This document shows positions 1 to 5,405 of a stretch of 11,995 bases of DNA, piece after piece. Location: the NCBI GenBank assembly GCA_946542925.1, contig CAMNLA010000030.1:1-11995 (forward strand). The letters are read 5' to 3'. Within the stretch, counting starts at the first letter, position 1. Every line of letters begins with the position of its first letter. The notes beneath the pieces are model-generated. The model was not told the DNA's origin, made no database searches, and saw nothing but the letters and a program-made list of their open reading frames with translations. The position numbers and the translations under genes are program-made. Source of the DNA: UBA4363 sp002393965 (GTDB lineage Bacteria; Bacteroidota; Bacteroidia; Bacteroidales; Paludibacteraceae).

Positions 1-102
1 GGAATCGGGCGGCGCCTCGGCAGAGATTATGCATGCATAACTCTGCGCTCGGCTTGCTCCGACATCCCTGCCTGTATTCTAACGTCCCTATGGGACTATT
101 TT
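1..102. repeat. Dispersed intergenic repeat, copy 1 (cut by window edge)
   Basis: This stretch matches 154-255 at a constant offset of 153 nt, with only four mismatches that I can find (positions 71, 81, 82, 89). It contains a perfect 14-bp palindrome (27-40) flanked by CAGAG (21-25) and CTCTG (41-45), which together make a long stem with one bulged A. It ends in a short hairpin, GTCCC (84-88), loop TAT, GGGAC (92-96), followed by TATTTT. The similarity stops at 102, where a different hairpin begins (TAGAAC 102-107, GTTCTA 112-117). No transposase or terminal duplication is visible, so this is better called a structured intergenic repeat than an insertion sequence. Orientation is arbitrary. 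Confidence 0.9.
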
Positions 103-153
103 AGAACTGCCGTTCTATGCAGGGACTCCGTTTTGCTGCATTTTGCTTCGCAA

Positions 154-255
154 GGAATCGGGCGGCGCCTCGGCAGAGATTATGCATGCATAACTCTGCG
201 CTCGGCTTGCTCCGACATCCCTGTCTGTATTCTGTCGTCCCGATGGGACTATTTT
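154..255. repeat. Dispersed intergenic repeat, copy 2
   Basis: This is a direct repeat of 1-102, about 96% identical by hand alignment. The palindrome recurs at 180-193 and the short hairpin at 237-241/245-249, with loop GAT in place of TAT, so the hairpin difference falls in the loop and the stem is unchanged. Just past the conserved part lies a copy-specific hairpin, GTCTTGT (257-263), loop TTC, ACAAGAC (267-273), followed by ATTTT. The spacer before this copy starts with GCAGGGACTCCGTTTT (119-134), which recurs exactly at 11964-11979. The full unit is therefore probably longer than 102 nt. Confidence 0.9.
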
Positions 256-724
256 TGTCTTGTTTCACAAGACATTTTGGTGTTACTTATAAATTCTTTA
301 TTTATACATGCGAAGAGTGTGTGTTTGTGTGTTTTATTATGTGATTCGTGCAAAAGGTGGTTGAGTGGTGTAAATTTTGGTGATTGGAGAATGGATGTGT
401 CCTTTGTTTTTGAGATTTATATCGTTTGATTGCTGATGTCCTGGAGTGGATGGAGTGGATGGAGTGGATGGAGTGGATGGAGAAGGTGGAGGGGATGGAG
501 TGGATGGAGAAGGTGGTGGTGGAATGGAAAGTGTAGGAAATGGAAAAAAGTCTGTACTCAGAAGGGGCGAGCGGTGCACTCAAAATGTACTAAAAATGTA
601 CGTGCTATTCTATGGATAATAGAATTCCTTGTTGTAAATTCGTTGGCAGGAAAGGAGGTAAAAGCTCCCCTCTGAATTCCCCCCACCAACGTGGAGACCA
701 TTTATTCAAAGTAAGCTTTATTTA
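256..724. other. Gene-free stretch between repeats and the first gene
   Basis: I see no convincing gene here. Reading frames across it are short and are dominated by repeat translations (Trp-Ser-Gly or Pro-Ser-Thr runs). It holds the copy-specific hairpin at 257-273, the 9-bp minisatellite at 442-522, a hairpin ATTCTAT/ATAGAAT at 607-613/619-625, and a Shine-Dalgarno-like AAAGGAGGT at 651-659 with no start codon at usable spacing. I found no clear -7 TAnnTTTG box for the gene at 725. Confidence 0.6.
442..522. repeat. Purine-rich 9-bp minisatellite
   Basis: There are nine consecutive 9-nt units starting at 442. Four are TGGAGTGGA (442-477), then TGGAGAAGG, TGGAGGGGA, TGGAGTGGA, TGGAGAAGG and a degenerate TGGTGGTGG ending at 522. 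The plus strand has regularly spaced GG pairs and almost no C, so a two-tier G-quadruplex is conceivable on that strand. Unit variants are ordered rather than random: an exact block first, then a mixed block in which TGGAGAAGG recurs. This suggests slippage plus point divergence. Neither coding strand gives a plausible protein. Confidence 0.9.
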
Positions 725-997
725 ATGGAACACCTGATGTTCCCCCAAAAACATTTTTTTATCATGACTCCGGATTTTTATCTGAACGCCAAACGGACCT
801 TACGGGAACGCTATGGTGAAAACGTGCAGTGGCTGCTCACCGAAGAACTACTCGAGCAGAAGAAAATCAGCCGAACAACCCTTTTCAACATCCTGCGACA
901 CTGTGACCGTCAACGCATGGTCGTCAAAATAGGACGTGTCAATTTCTATCGGACCGACTATTGGGATGAGTGTCTGAGAGAATATTTTAAAATATAG
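725..997 (+). CDS. Small hypothetical protein, possible winged-helix fold
   Basis: This 90-residue protein is not a family I recognise. It has no signal peptide or membrane segment. The C-terminal half (about residues 40-80) reads like a helix-turn-helix followed by a beta wing: ISRTTLFNILRHCDRQ, then a short hydrophobic strand pair ending in FYRTDYW. It could therefore bind DNA, but this is inference from pattern only. Three in-frame ATG codons are available (725, 737, 764). The third begins MTPDFYL and may be the true start, since the first 13 residues look unstructured. No strong ribosome-binding site distinguishes them, as is usual in Bacteroidetes. The gene stands alone between a repeat-rich gap and an AT-rich gap. 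The stop codon lies in a perfect 14-bp A/T palindrome (982-995). Confidence 0.6.
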   Translation: MEHLMFPQKHFFIMTPDFYLNAKRTLRERYGENVQWLLTEELLEQKKISRTTLFNILRHCDRQRMVVKIGRVNFYRTDYWDECLREYFKI

Positions 998-1134
998 AAT
1001 AATAAATTCTGTTAATGAAAAATCTCTTAAATAAATTTTCTATAACTATTTAGAATATAACATATTACTATTGAAGTTGTCGTTTATTTTTATTATTAAA
1101 TCCTGATTTGTTCTTAAATAAGTACTTTAATATT
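998..1134. other. AT-rich intergenic segment
   Basis: This 137-nt gap is much richer in A and T than the neighbouring genes. It contains small A/T stems such as AGAAT/ATTCT (996-1000/1006-1010), which could weakly end transcription from the gene before it. It must contain the promoter of the DUF1232 gene, but I find no exact TAnnTTTG. The nearest is TACTTTAA at 1123-1130, with TTTG at 1107-1110, and the spacing is too short to be convincing. Confidence 0.5.
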
Positions 1135-1482
1135 ATGAAAAGCGAAAACAATGAGATGGAAGATTCTCAGGCGGGAGGACGTCTTCCGGAGAAACCGTCC
1201 GGTGTAGGTATCGGTTCGTGGGTTGGTCTGGTGCTGGCGTTGATTTACGGAGTCAGTCCTCTTGACTTGTCGCCCGATGCGATGCCGGTAGTGGGTTGGT
1301 TTGACGATCTGGTCGTCATCGGAGCCGGGGTATTGAACTTCGTACAGCACTGGACAGAGGAGAGCAATGAGCTCCTATCGCGGATTTTGAGGATACTAAA
1401 GTGGGTGTTGATCCTTGTCGGAGTTGTCGTCTTTCTTCTTCTTGTTGTGCTGATACTGCTTGGCATTCGTGTGTTCTCGTAG
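1135..1482 (+). CDS. DUF1232 (YkvA-like) membrane protein
   Basis: This 115-residue protein carries the DUF1232 core at about residues 37-60: Tyr-Gly-Val-Ser-Pro-Leu-Asp-Leu-Ser-Pro-Asp, then GWFDDLVVIG. It matches the family pattern Y-x-x-[S/P]-P-x-D-x-x-P-D followed by G-x-x-D-D. The core overlaps one hydrophobic stretch (28-40), and a second strong membrane segment occupies residues 90-110. The first ~25 residues are polar and probably cytoplasmic. The biochemical function of the family is unknown. I chose ATG 1135 because the frame can only be extended upstream to a TTG at 1108 through AT-rich, non-conserved sequence. The gene is monocistronic, since a strong terminator follows and the next gene is convergent. 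Confidence 0.85.
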   Translation: MKSENNEMEDSQAGGRLPEKPSGVGIGSWVGLVLALIYGVSPLDLSPDAMPVVGWFDDLVVIGAGVLNFVQHWTEESNELLSRILRILKWVLILVGVVVFLLLVVLILLGIRVFS

Positions 1483-1533
1483 AGCATTGAGGCAGGAAAA
1501 GGCGGACCGAGGGAGAAACGACGAAGGCAGAAG

Positions 1534-1578
1534 CAAGGCTACATACGGGGCTGAAACCGTATGTAGCCTTGTTTTTTT
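1534..1578 (+). terminator. Intrinsic terminator after the DUF1232 gene
   Basis: A perfect 15-bp inverted repeat (1534-1548 with 1557-1571) closes an 8-nt loop, GGCTGAAA, and is followed directly by seven T residues (1572-1578). It sits 51 nt past the stop codon. On the minus strand the stem is followed by a mixed C/T sequence without a U run, so it should work mainly for plus-strand transcripts. Confidence 0.93.
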
Positions 1579-1620
1579 ATTCAGTGAATTCCGGTAATCA
1601 GAGATTGCCTGACGAATTGC

Positions 1621-1750
1621 AGGCAGGAGATGGGGATGTTGTAGGCAAGCAGGGGAATGGAGATGCGGTGAGGGGGCGGGGAATGAGGAGGCGGTGGGCA
1701 GGTAGGAGAAGGGAGAGGTTACGGGGTAGGTAAGAAGGGGATGAGGTGAC
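1621..1750 (-). terminator. Candidate Rho-dependent (rut-like) 3' region
   Basis: Hand counting gives about 70 G and 9 C on the plus strand over these 130 nt, so the minus-strand transcript leaving the gene that ends at 1776 would be C-rich and G-poor with many pyrimidine-C steps. That composition is the known hallmark of Rho loading sites. No intrinsic terminator for the minus strand is visible between 1776 and 1579. The same stretch on the plus strand has G runs at 1632, 1652, 1672, 1678, 1695, 1711, 1723 and 1737. The assignment rests on composition only. Confidence 0.4.
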
Positions 1751-1775
1751 GTTTGCACAAGTGGCTACCGCGAAA

Positions 1776-4295
1776 TCAGCGGACGGTGACATCGCAGTTA
1801 GGCAGATGTCGAGTCATGCGCAGGGAGCGAGTGTCGTGGGAGGATGTGGCGGCTTCGGTTCCGTCTAACAAGAACCGAAGTCGGTAGGTGTGTCCTGCGG
1901 GCAGGAGGACAGAGTAGAAGCCGTCCTCCTCATGAGAAGATGATCGTCCGAGATAGTTGCCGTTCTCGGCATCGAACCAGCGTATGTCGCATCGGACGGG
2001 TTGTCCGGAAGCGTTGGTGACGCGTCCAGAGACACGCAGGATTGGGTCTGGTTGTGCCCAAGTGGGGAGGGTGACGGAAAAGAGGTCGTAGTTGCGTGGT
2101 TGTTTGCGGTAGTTGCGGTAGAAGTATCCTTCGGAGCCACGCAGCGAGACTTTCAGTTCGGTCTCGTCGTATGGGCCGTTGATTTCCCTGCCCAGGTTGC
2201 GTGGTTTGCTCCAGCAGGTCCAGCAGGAGTCGGAGAGCCGTTGAGAGACGAAGAAGTCGCAGTGTCCCAGGCCGCCGTGTCCGGAGGAGGAGAAATAGAG
2301 AGTCCGTCCGTCGGCATGGAGGTAGGGGGAGCGGTCGCAGTAGCGAGTATTGATGACGGGACCGAGGTTCAGGGGTCCGACGACGGAATCGTTAGCGTCG
2401 AGATATACGACGTAGAGGTCGGATGCGTGAGTATATTCACCGTGGTAGGAATGTTCGGAAGTGGTGTTGTAGTTTTCTTCGCTCTCGGCTGCGAAGAGAA
2501 TAGCCCGTCCGTCTGCCGTGAGGCACGCATCACTCTGCCATAGATTCTGGTTGAATGGGTAGTCCAGGCGTCGTTGCTCTCGCCACGAGTGTCCGTCGGC
2601 AGTACGTTCTGCCCGCCAGAGTTCGCCGTCACGGAAATAGAGAAGTGTCCGTCCGTCGGCAGAGAGAGAGAGAGGTGCCTCGTTCGCCTGTTCGCCGCAG
2701 AGGGTCGAATCGACAACCGGTCGTTCCCATCCGCCGGTAGCATTGCGTCGTACGACAAAGATATCCTCGTTGTTAGCCGGTCCTTTCTGTATCGTTGAGT
2801 TCTTAGGGGTATTTCCTGTTTGTCTGTTCGTGCGAAGAGGAATATCTTTTTTGTTTTGAGCTGGTAATTCGTGCTGCGTATTTTTCTTATCTATGGAGAA
2901 TCCGAGGTTGCCATTACGGTATCGTCCGCAGAAATAGAGTGTGTTGTCGTCGGCGGAGAGTACGGGGCTGTATTCCTCGCCGGCGGAGTTGATACGGTCG
3001 GAGAAGAAAGAGACCTTTCCGCCTCCAGATGGAGAACGCAGCAGTGCGATGAGATCCCGTGCCCTTTCGGCGTTTGCGCCTTTGAGGGTTTTCTGGTAAT
3101 ATTGAATCGTGGCTATTGCCGCCTGCCATTCGTGTCGTTCGATATTGATAGAGATCATGCGTTGGAGTGCCACGAAAGCCAGATCCTTATCGGGGTTATT
3201 CTTGATATAGTGGTCGTAGGCGGGTGTACGTCCGGGATCGTAGCGTCGGTCGAGCAGCAATTGTTCGCTCTCGGCGGCGCTTTTGAAATCGATGGGGCGA
3301 ATGGAATCGAAGAGCGGTGAATCGTAGTTGTCGTAGAATTCCTTGACGGAGATGGCGTCGCCGTCGCTGAGAAAATAGTCGTGGTAGTCAAGCAGCATCT
3401 GTTCGGAGTGAATGCCGGAGAAGTAGGTTGCTCCGTATTCGAGGATATCGAGTCGTGTATCGGGGTCTGTGGTTGTGTTATAGATGCGGAACAGTTCATC
3501 CTCAGCGCGGTCGGAGTAGGAGTTGGACGGGTAGGTATTCAGGAAATCGCGGTAGGCGGTCCAGTCGTCCGGTCGTACGGAAGTGATATACTCGAGGCTA
3601 TCGACCTGCGACTGCAGGAACTCAGCCTGGTCGGAATCCGGGAACCGTCGTATGAACTCCTGGATGGCTTCGAGAGAGGGGTGTGGTCCGAGGTTGTCGT
3701 ACTCGAGCGCATGGATAATGCTGCGAGCCTCGGCTGCGAGAGGGCTGGTCCGATAGGATCGTGCAAACCGTTCGTATGCCTCGACGGTACCTTCCTCGCC
3801 TGCTGCGCGGAAGGCGGCGCGTGCTTTTCCTTCGAGAGCCCGAGAGGGATAGGGCGGCAGAGCGCGTCGGTAGAGTTTGAGGTAGTTGTCAAAAGCCTCG
3901 ACCGTTGCGGTATGTTCTGCCTGTTCGAGTCCTTCCTTGCAGATTGAGTCGTTGAGTTCGCGGAAGGATCGGTAGGTCATGCCGAGCGATTCGAACTTCT
4001 TCTTATTATTCTCTGCTCCGAACAGTTTCTTGGCTTCCCAGAGGCAGATGTAGGCAGAGTCGGGGTTGTAGTGGGCATAGTCATGCCGGCTGAGCAGTAC
4101 GGCCTTGTAGTAGAGTGCCTCGGCATCGTTTCGTTTGGTCCCTATTTCGCGGTCGAGTCGTCTGTTTGCCTCGTCGTACTGTCCGGAAGAGATGAGAGGA
4201 GCAAAGTGTCCCTGAGCCATAGTCGTCGTGAGGGCGGATACGAAAAGTGAGAAGGTCAGAAGCAGGGATTTGTATTTGTTCTCTCCGTTAGCCAT
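1776..4295 (-). CDS. Secreted TPR / PD40 beta-propeller protein lacking an OmpA domain
   Basis: This 839-residue protein has a signal peptide (hydrophobic 10-22, likely cleavage after Ala-Gln at 27-28) and no lipobox Cys, so it is probably periplasmic. Residues ~30-420 are helical TPR-like repeats with recurring Ala/Tyr/Phe patterns. Residues ~425-745 form PD40 propeller blades: SPVLSADDNTLYF (443), LSLSADGRTLLYF (542), CLTADGRAILF (591), SPYLHADGRTLYFSS (656) and a last blade near 711. Residues ~754-812 resemble a carboxypeptidase regulatory-like beta sandwich. This order matches PorE-like and OmpA-family Bacteroidetes envelope proteins, but the chain stops where the peptidoglycan-binding OmpA domain would follow. 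A polar segment at ~465-509 interrupts the propeller. The role is probably structural or as an envelope scaffold, and the exact function is unknown. It lies 62 nt downstream of the dihydrouridine synthase gene and is likely co-transcribed. Confidence 0.8.
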   Translation of the reverse strand: MANGENKYKSLLLTFSLFVSALTTTMAQGHFAPLISSGQYDEANRRLDREIGTKRNDAEALYYKAVLLSRHDYAHYNPDSAYICLWEAKKLFGAENNKKKFESLGMTYRSFRELNDSICKEGLEQAEHTATVEAFDNYLKLYRRALPPYPSRALEGKARAAFRAAGEEGTVEAYERFARSYRTSPLAAEARSIIHALEYDNLGPHPSLEAIQEFIRRFPDSDQAEFLQSQVDSLEYITSVRPDDWTAYRDFLNTYPSNSYSDRAEDELFRIYNTTTDPDTRLDILEYGATYFSGIHSEQMLLDYHDYFLSDGDAISVKEFYDNYDSPLFDSIRPIDFKSAAESEQLLLDRRYDPGRTPAYDHYIKNNPDKDLAFVALQRMISINIERHEWQAAIATIQYYQKTLKGANAERARDLIALLRSPSGGGKVSFFSDRINSAGEEYSPVLSADDNTLYFCGRYRNGNLGFSIDKKNTQHELPAQNKKDIPLRTNRQTGNTPKNSTIQKGPANNEDIFVVRRNATGGWERPVVDSTLCGEQANEAPLSLSADGRTLLYFRDGELWRAERTADGHSWREQRRLDYPFNQNLWQSDACLTADGRAILFAAESEENYNTTSEHSYHGEYTHASDLYVVYLDANDSVVGPLNLGPVINTRYCDRSPYLHADGRTLYFSSSGHGGLGHCDFFVSQRLSDSCWTCWSKPRNLGREINGPYDETELKVSLRGSEGYFYRNYRKQPRNYDLFSVTLPTWAQPDPILRVSGRVTNASGQPVRCDIRWFDAENGNYLGRSSSHEEDGFYSVLLPAGHTYRLRFLLDGTEAATSSHDTRSLRMTRHLPNCDVTVR

Positions 4296-4357
4296 GAGAT
4301 CAGTGGTGAAACGATTAGTGGTCAGTCGGTCGGGGGAGGGAGGTGAGCGCGCGGGGC

Positions 4358-5329
4358 TTATGAATTTTGGAGGCTCTGGATGAGTTCGGTTACCGATTGT
4401 CGGTAGTCGGCGAGGGATCGTGCCTTGAGGATGCGTTTACGCAACCGTTTCTCCGCCTCGGGCAGGAGATAGTCCCAATAGGGTTGCAGGTGTGACAGAG
4501 CCTGACGGTCGCCCTCGTAGCGTTCTTGCATCTGAGACGCCATTTCGCGTAGGAACCGGGAGAGGACCGAGAGGCGGTCTGCCTCGGACGGGGGTGTGTC
4601 GGATGTCCATGTGGCGGGCAGGAGAGGGTCGGAGAGCAGTCCACGTCCAATCATGACAGCCCTCAGACGTGGGAATCGGTCATGAATGCGTCGGATATCC
4701 TCGACATTGCGGATATCGCCGTTATAGACCAGTGGTTTCTTACATTCTTCCGCAAATCGTGCGAAGGATGCGATGTCGCATGTATTTTTATATTGTTCGC
4801 AGCCGAGGCGAGGGTGGAGAATGATTTCGCAGACAGAAGAGTCATTGAGCAAGGGCAGGAGAGAGAATGCCTCTTGAGGAGAGGACCAGCCCAGTCGCAT
4901 CTTGACAGAGGCAGAGATCTCGGGATGGTCCCGGAGGCACGAAAGAACGTCCCTGACGGCATCGGGGCGTGAAAGGATGCCAGCCCCCTTTCCCTTGCGT
5001 GCGATAAGAGGGAAGGAGCAACCGAAATTGAGATTGACGTCGTGGTAGCCGAGGTGGGTCACGGCCTGGAGGAGGATTTCCAGATCGTGGGCGTTATCGG
5101 TGAGAAGTTGTGGAGTCAGTCGTCCAGTCGAATCGTTCTGAAGGTCGCGCAAGTCGCGTCGGCGTACCTCGCCGCGTTCGACACGCAGAAAAGGGGAGAA
5201 ATAGCGATCCACGCCTCCGCAGAAGCGGTGGTGCAGGTTGCGGTAGATCTGTTCCGTGAACCCCTGCAGTGGGGCGTGCCATATCGGCAGAGAGGAGTGT
5301 TGTTCAGCGAGTGTGTTTTCCATAATCAT
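4358..5329 (-). CDS. tRNA-dihydrouridine synthase family protein
   Basis: This FMN enzyme reduces specific uridines in tRNA to dihydrouridine using NADPH, in the cytoplasm. The 323-residue product shows the Dus barrel motifs in order: APLQGFT (19-25, FMN loop), NLNFGCS with the expected catalytic Cys (104), KMRLG (143-147), HPR (172-174), YNGDI (202-206) and MIGRGLL (226-232, phosphate binding). A C-terminal helical tRNA-binding domain follows (~245-320). The usual Gly-Cys-Pro is Gly-Cys-Ser here. I cannot assign DusA, B or C by eye. I chose ATG 5329. A further in-frame ATG lies at 5323, and a TTG at 5335 overlaps a promoter-like box and is unlikely. The propeller gene follows in the same direction. 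Confidence 0.92.
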   Translation of the reverse strand: MIMENTLAEQHSSLPIWHAPLQGFTEQIYRNLHHRFCGGVDRYFSPFLRVERGEVRRRDLRDLQNDSTGRLTPQLLTDNAHDLEILLQAVTHLGYHDVNLNFGCSFPLIARKGKGAGILSRPDAVRDVLSCLRDHPEISASVKMRLGWSSPQEAFSLLPLLNDSSVCEIILHPRLGCEQYKNTCDIASFARFAEECKKPLVYNGDIRNVEDIRRIHDRFPRLRAVMIGRGLLSDPLLPATWTSDTPPSEADRLSVLSRFLREMASQMQERYEGDRQALSHLQPYWDYLLPEAEKRLRKRILKARSLADYRQSVTELIQSLQNS

Positions 5330-5332
5330 AGA

Positions 5333-5340
5333 CAAAGATA
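5333..5340 (-). promoter_or_regulatory. Candidate -7 box for the dihydrouridine synthase gene
   Basis: The minus strand reads TATCTTTG, an exact match to the Bacteroidetes -7 consensus TAnnTTTG. It ends only three nucleotides before the ATG at 5329, so a transcript started from it would be leaderless or nearly so. I see no good TTTG at -33, which lowers confidence. Confidence 0.4.
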
Positions 5341-5345
5341 GTCCT

Positions 5346-5380
5346 TTTGCGCAGAACCTGCCTACTTTTTAGTATCTTTG
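5346..5380 (+). promoter_or_regulatory. Promoter of the 5406 gene (TTTG / TATCTTTG)
   Basis: TTTG at 5346-5349 and TATCTTTG at 5373-5380 are separated by 23 nt. The second matches the Bacteroidetes -7 consensus TAnnTTTG exactly. The spacing is slightly longer than the usual ~19-21. Transcription would begin near 5386, leaving a short leader of about 20 nt before the ATG at 5406. Confidence 0.65.
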
Positions 5381-5405
5381 AGGCGTTGAAAAATTCTTAA
5401 AACCC

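Noticed and set aside
117..429. Two overlapping plus-strand reading frames of 75 and 98 codons
   Set aside because: They run through repeat copy 2 and its flank, share no protein-like pattern, and are by-products of a structured non-coding repeat.
442..522. Possible CRISPR array
   Set aside because: The units are contiguous 9-mers without spacers, so this is a minisatellite.
302..583. Minus-strand frames with Ser-Ile-His or Pro-Ser-Thr repeats
   Set aside because: These are translations of the same minisatellite in two frames, with no start context or promoter.
651..659. Perfect Shine-Dalgarno-like AAAGGAGGT
   Set aside because: No ATG, GTG or TTG lies within usable distance, and Bacteroidetes rarely depend on such sites. 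Probably chance.
430..675. 81-codon plus-strand frame with repeated Trp-Ser-Gly
   Set aside because: The repeated residues are just the 9-bp minisatellite translated, and the rest has no recognisable domain.
1108..1134. Upstream TTG start adding nine residues to the DUF1232 protein
   Set aside because: The extra sequence is in AT-rich intergenic DNA, and an ATG at 1135 directly precedes the protein-like part.
1396..1758. 120-codon minus-strand frame rich in Pro and Ser
   Set aside because: It is created by the C-rich composition of that strand and crosses the intrinsic terminator and the end of the DUF1232 gene.
2001..2543. 180-codon plus-strand frame
   Set aside because: It lies wholly inside the propeller gene on the opposite strand, whose domains are clear.
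5330..5335. TTG start at 5335 for the dihydrouridine synthase
   Set aside because: It lies inside the promoter-like TATCTTTG box, and two ATG codons follow within 12 nt.
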